Assembly (NCBI GenBank): GCA_910586315.1
Contig: CAJUIP010000017.1
Location: 10,127-74,126, forward strand
DNA: 64,000 nt
Reading direction: 5' to 3'
Origin: an uncultured Lachnospiraceae bacterium
GTDB lineage: Bacteria; Bacillota; Clostridia; Lachnospirales; Lachnospiraceae
The notes under the pieces are model-generated. The model made no database searches, was not told the origin of the DNA, and saw only the letters and a list, made by a program, of their open reading frames with translations. Shown here piece by piece: positions 52,041 through 60,569 of this stretch. The translations under genes were made by a program, and so were the position numbers. Position 1 is the first letter of the stretch; the number at the start of each line of letters is the position of its first letter.

Positions 52041-52042
52041 CA
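52025..52042. promoter_or_regulatory. Operator-like half palindrome resembling the GntR-gene palindrome
   Basis: TTGGAAGATTTTTCAACA resembles TTGGAAATCATTTCCAACA found before the GntR gene (53199-53219), with one base less and two or three changes. It covers the -35 of the leftward promoter. Confidence 0.4.
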
Positions 52043-52151
52043 ATTAAATGTTATTTTTTGGGGATTTTTTTGAAATAATGCACAAAAAAGTATTGAAAGA
52101 ACGAATATTGGCAATTTTTCTTTTAGTCAATAAGAAAAGGAGGAAGGAAAC

Positions 52152-52262
52152 ATGGAAGGAACAAATTGGATTAAGCTGATGAGCATAAAAGCCATCATCG
52201 GCACTGCTGAGAAAGGAGAAAAGATTGTAAAGTGGCGTACGGGCAAGAAGATGCCCCTGTGA
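52152..52262 (+). CDS. Possible 36-aa small protein or leader ORF
   Basis: An ATG with AAAAGGAGGAAGG 5-6 bases upstream opens a 36-codon frame (starts EGTNWIKLMSIKAIIG, ends TGKKMPL) and stops 32 bases before the amidase ATG. The ribosome site is as good as that of real genes. The frame ends within a GGGCAAGAAGATGCCC hairpin. It could be translated as a basic small protein or act as a leader ORF coupled to the amidase gene. No family is recognised. Confidence 0.4.
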   Translation: MEGTNWIKLMSIKAIIGTAEKGEKIVKWRTGKKMPL

Positions 52263-52294
52263 ACAGTAACAGTTTAAATGCTAAGGAGGTTAAT

Positions 52295-53131
52295 ATGAAA
52301 CAGAATTATCTTGCAGGTGTGGTTCAGCTGGACCCGAGAGAAAATTATGAGGAGAATTTAAAGGCAGCCGAGGAGCTGATTGAAATGGGAGCGGCCCGCG
52401 GGGCGAAGCTTTTGGTTCTGCCGGAGGTGTGGACTTACCAGGGGCCCACTCCTATTGAATACGCGGAGGATATTCCTGGCGGAAAATGTTTTGAATTGCT
52501 ATCCCGCCTGGCTGCGAAACATAAGATCTGGATTCATGGCGGCAGCATCACTGAGCGGATTCTAGGGGATTCCGTAAAAACATATAACACCACTATGGTT
52601 CTTACGCCGGAGGGGACACTCGCCGCCAAATACAGAAAGGTGCATACCTTTGATGTAGATGTGGAAGGCGCAGGTTCTTACCGGGAGTCTGACCGCAAGA
52701 GGGCAGGGGAGGAAATCGGTACATGTGATTTAGGAGATATGGGAAAGCTGGGGCTTTCTATCTGCTACGATGTGCGTTTTCCGGAGCTGTTCCGTCTTCA
52801 GGCACTGGAAGGCGCTGATATCCTGACATTGCCGGCTGCTTTTCTTCTTATGACAGGAAAAGATCATTGGGAGCCGCTGATACGCGCCCGCGCCATTGAA
52901 AACGGGTGTTATATGCTGGCATGTGGACAGTGCGGCAAAAAGCCCAATGCCCATATGTATGGACATTCCATGATTGTTGACCCATGGGGCCGGGTAATTG
53001 CCATGATGGGTGAGGAGCCTGGTGTGGCGATTGCTGAAATTGACTTTTCCTATCTGGAAAAAGCAAGGAACCAGCTTTATACGCTTAAGAACCGGAAGGA
53101 AAATGTATATACCTTGAAAAAGGCATATTAG
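52295..53131 (+). CDS. Nitrilase-family carbon-nitrogen hydrolase (amidase)
   Basis: This 278-aa protein has the Glu-Lys-Cys triad of the nitrilase superfamily: LLVLPEVWTYQG (Glu), AAKYRKVHTFDVDVEG (Lys) and LSICYDVRFPELFR (Cys). The pattern resembles omega-amidase/Nit2 and related amidases, which hydrolyse amides such as 2-oxosuccinamate. It would release ammonia and a carboxylate from an amide. I chose the ATG at 52295 (CTAAGGAGG 7 bases upstream). It is divergent from the importer operon and followed by a GntR gene. Confidence 0.9.
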   Translation: MKQNYLAGVVQLDPRENYEENLKAAEELIEMGAARGAKLLVLPEVWTYQGPTPIEYAEDIPGGKCFELLSRLAAKHKIWIHGGSITERILGDSVKTYNTTMVLTPEGTLAAKYRKVHTFDVDVEGAGSYRESDRKRAGEEIGTCDLGDMGKLGLSICYDVRFPELFRLQALEGADILTLPAAFLLMTGKDHWEPLIRARAIENGCYMLACGQCGKKPNAHMYGHSMIVDPWGRVIAMMGEEPGVAIAEIDFSYLEKARNQLYTLKNRKENVYTLKKAY

Positions 53132-53156
53132 AGCAAGGCTGTAAGGGAGGTTTTGC

Positions 53157-53186
53157 TTGACATGAACGGAAAATGTGTTGTAAGAT
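53157..53186 (+). promoter_or_regulatory. Promoter of the second GntR gene
   Basis: TTGACA (53157-53162), an 18-base spacer and TAAGAT (53181-53186). A second TTGACA stands at 53189. Confidence 0.6.
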
Positions 53187-53198
53187 AATTGACAGACT

Positions 53199-53219
53199 TG
53201 TTGGAAATCATTTCCAACA
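53199..53219. promoter_or_regulatory. 21-bp perfect palindrome, likely GntR operator
   Basis: TGTTGGAAA-TCA-TTTCCAACA lies just downstream of the promoter and 43 bases before the GntR ATG, a usual place for an autoregulatory operator. A related sequence lies at 52025-52042. Confidence 0.65.
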
Positions 53220-53261
53220 GGCTCTTGTAAGTACTTTGAGGAAGGAATTCTGGGAAAGAGA

Positions 53262-53954
53262 ATGGCGGCAAGAGGAACGGATGTGTACGGCATCCTTAAA
53301 AATAAGATCGTAAGTCTGGAATTCTATCCAGGTGAGATGCTCAAGGAATCTTCCTTGGTGGAGCAGCTTCATGTCAGCAGAACCCCTGTGAGGGAAGCAC
53401 TGATTCTCCTGGCAAATGAAAAGCTGGTGGAAATTTATCCACAGCGGGGGACCTACGTTTCTAAAATTGATATAGAATATGTACGTCAGCTAATGAAAAT
53501 GCGGCATGTAATCGAGCTGGATATTTTCCTTGAACTGTGTAGGAAGAAACCGCAGATTCAGAAGAATTTTATTGAAAATATGTTTTCCCTTTCGCTGGCA
53601 ATTCAGAATAAGAATATTGCGGATTATCTGAGAATTGACGGTGAGTTTCACCGAATGCTCTTTTCCTGCGCCGGATATCCGGTCATCTGGGATAAATTAT
53701 GCCGGTCTCATAATACCCGATACAGACTTTTGGATATTTCATCGTTTAACGAAAAAATGCAGGATACCTTTGATGAACACAAGAAAATTCTGGAATGCAT
53801 CGTAAGCGGAGATGAGCAGGGACTTAGAGAAACCATGGAACGGCATAATGACCCTAATATTGCCAGACAAAAAAAACTTATGGAGATGTATCCCGATTAT
53901 TTTGGAAGTCTGGATCTCTCACAGAATCAGCAGCCGGATTTAGCTGTATTGTGA
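53262..53954 (+). CDS. GntR/FCD-family transcriptional regulator
   Basis: This 230-aa protein has a winged helix with MLKESSLVEQLHVSRTPVREAL (in part: LHVSRTPVREALILL) and an FCD-type ligand domain (MRHVIELDIFLELC, FHRMLFSCAGYPVIWD with a metal-type His). It likely senses a substrate or product of the adjoining importer/amidase/glycine dehydrogenase genes and represses them. An in-frame ATG at 53262 is preceded by GGGAAAGAG. Confidence 0.88.
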   Translation: MAARGTDVYGILKNKIVSLEFYPGEMLKESSLVEQLHVSRTPVREALILLANEKLVEIYPQRGTYVSKIDIEYVRQLMKMRHVIELDIFLELCRKKPQIQKNFIENMFSLSLAIQNKNIADYLRIDGEFHRMLFSCAGYPVIWDKLCRSHNTRYRLLDISSFNEKMQDTFDEHKKILECIVSGDEQGLRETMERHNDPNIARQKKLMEMYPDYFGSLDLSQNQQPDLAVL

Positions 53955-54007
53955 GAGTAACCGTTTAGAGGTTACTTGAACGGTTACCTGTCAGAAAAGA
54001 GTGAACA

Positions 54008-54042
54008 AAGCAGAGAATCTATGGATTTTCTGCTTTTTTTAT
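54008..54042 (+). terminator. Terminator between the GntR gene and murC
   Basis: AAGCAGAGAATC pairs with GATTTTCTGCTT, followed by a run of T. Confidence 0.8.
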
Positions 54043-54127
54043 GATATCATTAACGGAAGTAACCGGGACAAAAAGCGGTCCGGGTTATCAGACATATAGT
54101 ATTATATGAATCCGAGAGGAGTAACGT

Positions 54128-55510
54128 ATGTATCATATAGATTTTAAAAAGCCGAACCATGTCCACTTTATCGGGATTGGCGGTATCAGTATGAGCGGTC
54201 TGGCAGAGATACTTTTAGAGCGGGGCTTTACCGTTTCCGGCTCTGATTCTCATGAGTCAGAGCTTACAGAAAAGCTGAGAGCCCATGGAGCAAAGGTTTT
54301 TTACGGCCAGAGTGCAGAAAATATTATAGAAGGAATTGATGCGGCAGTGTATACGGCGGCGGTTCATGCCGATAATCCGGAGTTTGCGGAGGCTGTGAAA
54401 CAGGGGATTCCGATTCTTACCAGGGCTGAGCTTTTGGGCCAGATCATGAGAAATTACGGCCGGTCTATTGCTGTGGCCGGAACTCATGGTAAGACCACAA
54501 CCACATCTATGCTGTCGGAAATTCTTATGGATGCGAAATTGGATCCGACCATTTCTGTCGGAGGAATGCTGGACGCAATCGGTGGAAACATCCGGGTGGG
54601 TGGTTCTGATCTTTTTATGACAGAGGCCTGCGAGTACACCAACAGCTTCCTGTCGTTTTTTCCTACTATGGAGCTCATTTTAAACATAGAGGCGGATCAT
54701 CTGGATTTCTTTAAGGATATTGATGAAATCCGTGATTCTTTTCGGCGGTTTGCAAAGCTCCTCCCGGCGGATGGAGTGCTGATTATCAACAGTGATATTA
54801 AAGATTATGAGGAAATCTTTAAAGAAATTCCGTGCCGCGTGATTACCGTGGGAAGCGATGCGAAAAAGAGTCATTACAGCGCGGCTGATATTGCCTTTGA
54901 CCATAATGCCTGCGCCTCTTTTACGCTTTTGGTGGATGGAGCCGGGACAGACAGGATTACCCTTGGAGTGCCAGGCGTTCATAACGTATACAACTCTCTG
55001 GCGGCCATCGCTGCCGCTCATGAGCTGGGCATTGAAAATGAGCAAATCAAGGCAGGTCTTCTGGCGTTTTCCGGAACTCACCGCCGGTTTGAGAAAAAGG
55101 GAGAGCTTCGGGGAATTACAATTATTGACGATTACGCCCACCACCCCCAGGAAATTGCGGCAACTCTGTCAACGGCGCAGAATTATCCCCACAGGGAGGT
55201 ATGGTGCGTCTTCCAGCCCCATACCTACACAAGGACAAAGGCGCTTATGGATGATTTTGCCAAGGCGCTTTCCATGGCGGATCATGTGGTCCTTGCTGAT
55301 ATTTATCCGGCCAGGGAGACGGATACTCTGGGGATAAGTTCCGGGATGCTTGCAGAAAAAATAGCTGCCCTGGGCACAGACAGCCATTATTTCCCAGGTT
55401 TTGAAGAAATTGAAAAATTTCTTTTGGAAAAATGTGTCAACGGCGATTTGTTGATAACTATGGGGGCCGGAGACATTGTAAAAGTAGGGGAAAAGCTGTT
55501 GGAGCAGTAA
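54128..55510 (+). CDS. murC: MurC, UDP-N-acetylmuramate-L-alanine ligase
   Basis: This 460-aa Mur ligase adds L-Ala to UDP-MurNAc with ATP. Motifs are HFIGIGGISMSGLAEIL (UDP-binding loop), the P-loop AVAGTHGKTTTTSML, TEACEYTNSFLSFFP, NIEADHLDFF, the HNVYNSLAAIAAA segment and DDYAHHPQEIAATL. Full length. It is a single-gene unit between two terminators, not in a division and cell wall cluster. Confidence 0.96.
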   Translation: MYHIDFKKPNHVHFIGIGGISMSGLAEILLERGFTVSGSDSHESELTEKLRAHGAKVFYGQSAENIIEGIDAAVYTAAVHADNPEFAEAVKQGIPILTRAELLGQIMRNYGRSIAVAGTHGKTTTTSMLSEILMDAKLDPTISVGGMLDAIGGNIRVGGSDLFMTEACEYTNSFLSFFPTMELILNIEADHLDFFKDIDEIRDSFRRFAKLLPADGVLIINSDIKDYEEIFKEIPCRVITVGSDAKKSHYSAADIAFDHNACASFTLLVDGAGTDRITLGVPGVHNVYNSLAAIAAAHELGIENEQIKAGLLAFSGTHRRFEKKGELRGITIIDDYAHHPQEIAATLSTAQNYPHREVWCVFQPHTYTRTKALMDDFAKALSMADHVVLADIYPARETDTLGISSGMLAEKIAALGTDSHYFPGFEEIEKFLLEKCVNGDLLITMGAGDIVKVGEKLLEQ

Positions 55511-55511
55511 G

Positions 55512-55711
55512 TTATCCACATTATCCACATAGTTTTCAACAGTTATCCGATGAAAACTATGTGGATTTTTTGATTAACATAACTGAAATCCAATAACTGG
55601 GAAAAACCCTGAAAATGAAAGGCATTCGACAGGATTCGCGGTAGTTTTACCCTCTTATGTCACATATTTATCCTCGTTATCCACATTATCCACAATACGG
55701 GTTGTGGATAA
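55512..55711. promoter_or_regulatory. Cluster of five perfect DnaA boxes
   Basis: TTATCCACA occurs at 55512-55520, 55521-55529, 55677-55685 and 55686-55694, and its complement TGTGGATAA at 55703-55711. The first two and the next two are head-to-tail pairs with no spacing. A further near match (TTATCCGAT) is at 55542. The cluster lies between murC and dnaD and ends 70 bases before the dnaD ATG. Confidence 0.85.
55525..55571 (+). terminator. murC terminator overlapping a DnaA box
   Basis: CCACATAGTTTTCA pairs perfectly with TGAAAACTATGTGG (14 bp) and is followed by ATTTTTTG. The left arm begins inside the second DnaA box. Confidence 0.9.
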
Positions 55712-55780
55712 TTCCGGCTATTTCATTTTCTGGAAACCTGTGTTATTATGGGGACAGGAAGGAAATTAAGGTGAGAAAAG

Positions 55781-56821
55781 ATGAATCTGGGGCTGAAAAA
55801 CAGGATGTCCGTCTTCGTGACAGCCGTATCAAACGAGTTTATTGACAATTACATGGCGGCAGCCAATGGGGAATATGTGAAGGTGTTTTTGTATCTTTTG
55901 CGCCATGAGGGGGAAGAAATCACAGTCTCTTCCATTGCGGATGCCCTAAATCACACAGATGCCGATGTGAAGCGGGCGCTTGCTTATTGGGAGGATGCCG
56001 GAATCCTTAAACAGGAGCGGGCAAAGACGGCCTCTCCTGTGGAAATGGCGTCCAGGGAGACTCTGGCCGCGTCCCAGGCGGGACTGGGCGCTCCTGCTTT
56101 GGAAATTCCCGAGCCGGGCGACAGTTATGAATGTTTGGAGCGGCTCTCGAAGGACGAAGAATTTTCGGCTCTTCTATATGCGGTGCAGCAGTATATGGGA
56201 AAGACGTTTACCCAAATTGAGTGTGAGAAATTCGCGTATTTTTACGATGGCCTTAAAATGTCTGCGGATCTTTTGGAGTATCTGGCGGAATATTGTGCGG
56301 GCGGCGGCCATGGAAGTATCCGTTATATTGAAAAGGTGGCTTTAAACTGGTATCAGATGGGAATCAGGACCAGGGAGGAGGCCAGGGACTATACCCTGCG
56401 TTTTTCCAAAGATGTGTCAGCGGTGATGAAGGCCTTTGGCATTGTCGGCCGCAATCCCGGTACTGCCGAGATGGAGTTTATGAAAAAATGGTTCCGGGAA
56501 TATGGGTTTGACAGCAGTCTGGTTGCAGAGGCCTGTAACAGGACCATACGGGCCACAGGAGCGGCCAGCTTTCCCTATGCCGATAAAATCTTATCCGGCT
56601 GGAGGGAAAATGGTGTGAAGGTCCTGCGGGATGTGGAGGAGCTGGACAAACGGAGAAAGGTATCCAGGACTCAGGATCAGAGCCGGGAGACAGGAAAGAA
56701 AACCGCGTCTCATAACCGGTTTAAGAATTTTGAGGAGAGATCCTATAACTATGAGGATTATATCTGGGAAGGGATGAGAAAGCGGCAGCAGAAGGGAGGA
56801 ACCGGAGATGGCACTGAGTAA
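55781..56821 (+). CDS. dnaD: DnaD-domain primosome protein
   Basis: This 346-aa protein has an N-terminal winged-helix DDBH1-like part (about 15-75, GEYVKVFLYLLRHEGEEITV), and two DDBH2 (DnaB_2) repeats: about 130-205 (ECEKFAYFYDGLKMSADLLEYLAEYC, quoted in part: FYDGLKMSADLLEYL, and YIEKVALNWYQMGI) and about 220-285 (MKKWFREYGFDSSLV, YADKILSGWRENGV). The C-terminus FKNFEERSYNYEDYI is typical of clostridial forms. It helps load the replicative helicase at origins and forks. It overlaps the helicase-loader gene by 14 bases. Confidence 0.9.
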   Translation: MNLGLKNRMSVFVTAVSNEFIDNYMAAANGEYVKVFLYLLRHEGEEITVSSIADALNHTDADVKRALAYWEDAGILKQERAKTASPVEMASRETLAASQAGLGAPALEIPEPGDSYECLERLSKDEEFSALLYAVQQYMGKTFTQIECEKFAYFYDGLKMSADLLEYLAEYCAGGGHGSIRYIEKVALNWYQMGIRTREEARDYTLRFSKDVSAVMKAFGIVGRNPGTAEMEFMKKWFREYGFDSSLVAEACNRTIRATGAASFPYADKILSGWRENGVKVLRDVEELDKRRKVSRTQDQSRETGKKTASHNRFKNFEERSYNYEDYIWEGMRKRQQKGGTGDGTE

Positions 56822-57806
56822 TTCACAGTTTGATGCGATTATGCGGGTGTACAATCAACGCCAGTTCCGGAATAAACGGGAGCAGGATGAAAGAATCCGG
56901 GAAATCTATGAGAAAATTCCGCAGATTGAGGCTTTAAATGACGAGATTGCCGCGGTCATGGCTAAGGCGGGCAGAAAGAACCTGATGGGTGATACAGAAG
57001 GCGTTAAAGCGCTGAAAGATGAGGCCGCTCTTTTAAGGAAACAGAAAATTCAGTATCTGGAGCGGAACGGGTATCCTAAAAATTATATGGACATGCAGTA
57101 TCATTGCAGCCTCTGTAAGGATACGGGACGGGTGGACGGAAGAAAATGCCGCTGCTTTAAGCAGATGGAAATTGAAGTCTTATATGATCAGTCCAATATC
57201 AGGGAAATACTGGAAAGGGAGAATTTTGACACCCTTTCCATGGCATATTATGATAGAGAGAAGATTGATGAGAAAAGTAAAATGACCGTCTATGACTATA
57301 TGTCTATGGTCATTGAGGAGTGCAGAGCGTTTGTGGACCGCTTCGGAGAGGAGAAGGGAAGTATTCTGTTCACAGGGAATACGGGATGTGGAAAGACCTT
57401 TTTAAGCAACTGCATCGCCAGAGAGCTGATACAAAAGTGCTGCTCGGTCATTTATCTGACGGCCACGGATATGTTTGATATTCTCTCAGAGAGCCGCTTT
57501 AGCGGCAGAGATGAAGAGGAAGCAAAGGACAGGGCCGCCTATATTTTAGAATGCGATCTGCTGATTGTGGATGATTTGGGCACGGAGCTCATTAATACCT
57601 TCACGGCGTCTCAGCTTTTTTACTGTATCAATGAGCGTCTGAACAGGAAGAAAGGTACGATTATCTCCACCAACCTGGGCCTGAACAGGATGCGCGATGA
57701 ATTTACGGAGCGCGTTACTTCCCGGATTATGAGCCAGTATAAGATTCTTCCGCTTTTGGGCGAGGACTTAAGGCTTGTGAAAAAGGGCTTCGGGAAATCA
57801 GGTTGA
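56808..57806 (+). CDS. dnaC: DnaC/DnaI-like helicase loader ATPase
   Basis: This 332-aa AAA+ protein has an N-terminal helical part, a zinc-finger-like CSLCKDTG and CRCF segment (about 101-122), Walker A FTGNTGCGKTFLSN (about 190-200), Walker B LLIVDDLGTE, and a sensor-1 IISTNLGL. It is a primosomal helicase loader related to DnaI/DnaC, coupled to dnaD. It contains the start of the prs promoter in its last codons. Confidence 0.9.
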   Translation: MALSNSQFDAIMRVYNQRQFRNKREQDERIREIYEKIPQIEALNDEIAAVMAKAGRKNLMGDTEGVKALKDEAALLRKQKIQYLERNGYPKNYMDMQYHCSLCKDTGRVDGRKCRCFKQMEIEVLYDQSNIREILERENFDTLSMAYYDREKIDEKSKMTVYDYMSMVIEECRAFVDRFGEEKGSILFTGNTGCGKTFLSNCIARELIQKCCSVIYLTATDMFDILSESRFSGRDEEEAKDRAAYILECDLLIVDDLGTELINTFTASQLFYCINERLNRKKGTIISTNLGLNRMRDEFTERVTSRIMSQYKILPLLGEDLRLVKKGFGKSG

Positions 57807-57831
57807 CTTGGCAGATGGAAGGTGTTATAAA
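57803..57831 (+). promoter_or_regulatory. prs promoter
   Basis: TTGACT (57803-57808), a 17-base spacer and TATAAA (57826-57831), overlapping the dnaC stop codon. It gives a leader of about 105 bases with a CCGC-CTTT-GCGG stem-loop and no terminator. Confidence 0.65.
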
Positions 57832-57942
57832 GGTAATAAAAGCGGCAGTGACAACCCAATAAGTACTCTCGGAAACTTTACCTGTACCCGCCTTTGCGGC
57901 CGATTTTCCGGGGGCGCTCCTAATGCGATATGGAGGAAAAAT

Positions 57943-59121
57943 ATGCTGTACGAAGAGAAACAGATTGAGACAATCCCGGTAGGACCTTTAGGGCTGATTC
58001 CCTTAAAGAGCTGTGAAGGCCTGGGAAAGAAAGTTGATGCCTGGCTGGCCGACTGGAGAAACGAGAGGGAAAGCGAGCATAAAACAACCATTGCTTTTGC
58101 CGGATATCAGAGAGATTCTTATATTATAGGCTCAAGAACTCCACGGTTTGGCTCTGGGGAGGCAAAGGGAGAGATTCTGGAATCTGTCCGCGGGGATGAC
58201 TTGTATATTATGGTTGATGTATGTAATTACAGCCTGACTTATTCCCTGAACGGAATGGTAAACCACATGTCACCGGATGACCATTACCAGGATTTAAAGC
58301 GCGTGATTGCCGCCGTGGGAGGAAAGGCGAGACGTATCAATGTGATTATGCCGTTTCTTTATGAGAGCCGTCAGCATAAGAGAACAGGAAGAGAATCCCT
58401 GGACTGTTCTCTGGTTCTCCGTGAGCTGGTGGGTATGGGTGTGGAAAATATCATTACCTTTGACGCTCATGATCCGAGGGTGCAGAATGCGATTCCGTTA
58501 AAGGGATTTGAGACTGTGCAGCCCACGTATCAGTTCATCAAACACCTGCTGATGCATGAAAAGGATCTTCGGATTGACAGCGGCCATATGATGGTTATCA
58601 GCCCGGATGAAGGCGGAATGAACAGGGCCGTGTTCTTTGCAAACGTCCTGGGGCTGGATTTGGGTATGTTCTATAAACGCCGTGACTACACAAGGGTGGT
58701 CAACGGCCGGAATCCCATTGTGGCCCATGAATTCCTGGGAACCAGCGTGGAGGGAAAAGACGTAATCATTGTGGACGATATGATTTCTTCCGGCGAAAGC
58801 ATGCTGGATACTGCCAAGGAATTAAAGAGAAGAAAAGCCAGAAAGGTATTTGTATGCACGACCTTTGGACTTTTCACCAGTGGCCTTAAGAAGTTTGATG
58901 AATATTATGAAAATGGAATCATTGACCGGGTTTTGACTACAAATCTGGTATATCAGATGCCAGAGCTCTTATCCAGACCTTACTATATTGATGTTGACAT
59001 GAGCAAATATATTGCTCTGATTATTGATAACCTGAACCATGACTCTTCCTTAAGTGAGCTCCTGAACCCCACCGGGCGTATTAACCGCCTGTTAGAGAAG
59101 TACCGTGCCGGAGAGCGGTAA
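57943..59121 (+). CDS. prs: Ribose-phosphate pyrophosphokinase
   Basis: This protein of about 392 aa makes PRPP from ribose 5-phosphate and ATP. Motifs are the YESRQHKRTGRESLDC catalytic loop region, ITFDAHDPRVQNA and the PRPP-binding loop VIIVDDMISSGESML. At about 392 residues it is longer than the usual 310-320 because of extra N-terminal sequence (residues 1-60) and C-terminal tail, a form I associate with Clostridia. The ATG at 57943 has TGGAGGAAAA 5-6 bases upstream. Confidence 0.92.
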   Translation: MLYEEKQIETIPVGPLGLIPLKSCEGLGKKVDAWLADWRNERESEHKTTIAFAGYQRDSYIIGSRTPRFGSGEAKGEILESVRGDDLYIMVDVCNYSLTYSLNGMVNHMSPDDHYQDLKRVIAAVGGKARRINVIMPFLYESRQHKRTGRESLDCSLVLRELVGMGVENIITFDAHDPRVQNAIPLKGFETVQPTYQFIKHLLMHEKDLRIDSGHMMVISPDEGGMNRAVFFANVLGLDLGMFYKRRDYTRVVNGRNPIVAHEFLGTSVEGKDVIIVDDMISSGESMLDTAKELKRRKARKVFVCTTFGLFTSGLKKFDEYYENGIIDRVLTTNLVYQMPELLSRPYYIDVDMSKYIALIIDNLNHDSSLSELLNPTGRINRLLEKYRAGER

Positions 59122-59196
59122 GAAGACCCGCGGGAACAACAGCAATTATAAGGACTCCGGCCCGAATTCGGCCGGGAAAAGGCAGGGGGAATTTTT

Positions 59197-60531
59197 TTGG
59201 AAATAAAAGCGGATCTTTCTCTTCAGACGAAACAGGTCTTATCACAGGTGCAGATGCAGTCGTTAAACATTCTTAGCATGTCCATGACGGAGCTTCGTGA
59301 ATTTTTACAGAATGAAGAGATCGAAAACCCCTTGATGGAATATTCAGCGGAAAAGCAGAACACGGATGTCCCGGTTACATACCGGGAGTATGACCGTTTT
59401 TATAACCGGGGAGCAAGAGATGATTATGATGGTGAGGGCGAGATTTATCAGGTGGAGAATGGTCCGCCTTCCGTTGAAGATATGGTGAACATGCAGCTAT
59501 CCTGGGATTGTTTTGGAGAAAAGGAAAAGCAGATTGTGAATTTTTGCGTCCATTCTTTGGAACAGAGCGGATATCTGCCGGTTCCGGCAAAAGAAATCGC
59601 CGGGGCGCTGGGAATGGAGATTTCTGTTGTGGAGGGCGTACTCTCAGAGCTTAAAGCCCTGGAGCCCAAAGGCATTTTTGCCTCTGGGCTGGAAGAATGC
59701 CTTCTGCTTCAAATTAAAGGAATGGAGCGGGAGAAGGATCTGGAAAAGATCATCCGTTTTCATTTAAACGACGTGGCGGAGGGAAGGATAAGCAACATTT
59801 CCAGAAAAACGAAGCTCTCTTCCATGGAAGTAAGAAAGCTGATTCATATCATTAAAGAATTAAATCCGCGGCCTTTAAACGGCTATGGAGGAGACAGGGC
59901 TCAGTATGTTCTGCCGGATATCATTATAGACTATCAGGACGGACAATGGACCATCAGCCTTAATGATAAATGGACCGGAAATATCGGAGTTAACGAATTT
60001 TATGTCCATATGATGGAAACGGCGCAGGATGAAGAGCTTCGGGCATACTTTGAAGAGAAGCTGTGCCGTGCCCGGTTTATTGTGAGTGCAGTGGAACAGC
60101 GCCGGAAGACCCTGGAGGGAATCGCCGAAGGAATTTTAAGAAGGCAGGCCGGCTATTTCCTGGGGAAGGAGCCCTTAAAGCCCATGACTCTGGAGGAAAT
60201 TGCCGGGGAACGGGAAATACATAAATCAACGGTAAGCCGTGCCATCCGCGATAAATATATTCTGGTGCCTGTGGGCTGTCTTTTGATTCGTGATTTATTT
60301 ACCACAGGAATTGCATCCGGGGAAGACGGCAGTGAGGATGTGAGCCGGAATACAGTAAAGGCTCAACTGAAAAAACTTGTGGAACAGGAAAGTAAGCAGA
60401 AACCGTTCAGTGATGAACAGCTTGCAGGGCTGCTTGGAGAAATCGGTATGCAAATATCCAGGAGGACCGTTGCGAAGTACAGAATGGAAATGGGAATCGG
60501 GAGCGCTTTCCAGAGACGGGAAGAACACTGA
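59197..60531 (+). CDS. rpoN: RNA polymerase sigma-54 factor
   Basis: This 444-aa sigma-54 has a glutamine-rich N-terminal region I (LSLQTKQVLSQVQMQSLNIL), an acidic region II, the core-binding region III and the C-terminal RpoN box SRRTVAKYR just before the end, after a helix-turn-helix EREIHKSTVSRAIRDKY. Start is a TTG at 59197 with AGGGGGA upstream. Its activators and the -24/-12 promoters it serves are not evident in this window. A GGCCGG/CCGGCC hairpin lies just upstream (59158-59176). Confidence 0.94.
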   Translation: MEIKADLSLQTKQVLSQVQMQSLNILSMSMTELREFLQNEEIENPLMEYSAEKQNTDVPVTYREYDRFYNRGARDDYDGEGEIYQVENGPPSVEDMVNMQLSWDCFGEKEKQIVNFCVHSLEQSGYLPVPAKEIAGALGMEISVVEGVLSELKALEPKGIFASGLEECLLLQIKGMEREKDLEKIIRFHLNDVAEGRISNISRKTKLSSMEVRKLIHIIKELNPRPLNGYGGDRAQYVLPDIIIDYQDGQWTISLNDKWTGNIGVNEFYVHMMETAQDEELRAYFEEKLCRARFIVSAVEQRRKTLEGIAEGILRRQAGYFLGKEPLKPMTLEEIAGEREIHKSTVSRAIRDKYILVPVGCLLIRDLFTTGIASGEDGSEDVSRNTVKAQLKKLVEQESKQKPFSDEQLAGLLGEIGMQISRRTVAKYRMEMGIGSAFQRREEH

Positions 60532-60569
60532 TAGATACATTACAAAATTTGAATGGGCTGGAGGTTTTC

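Noticed and set aside
55512..55780. Calling the DnaA-box cluster the chromosomal origin
   Set aside because: No dnaA, dnaN, recF or gyrB nearby and no clear AT-rich unwinding region; kept as a finding instead.
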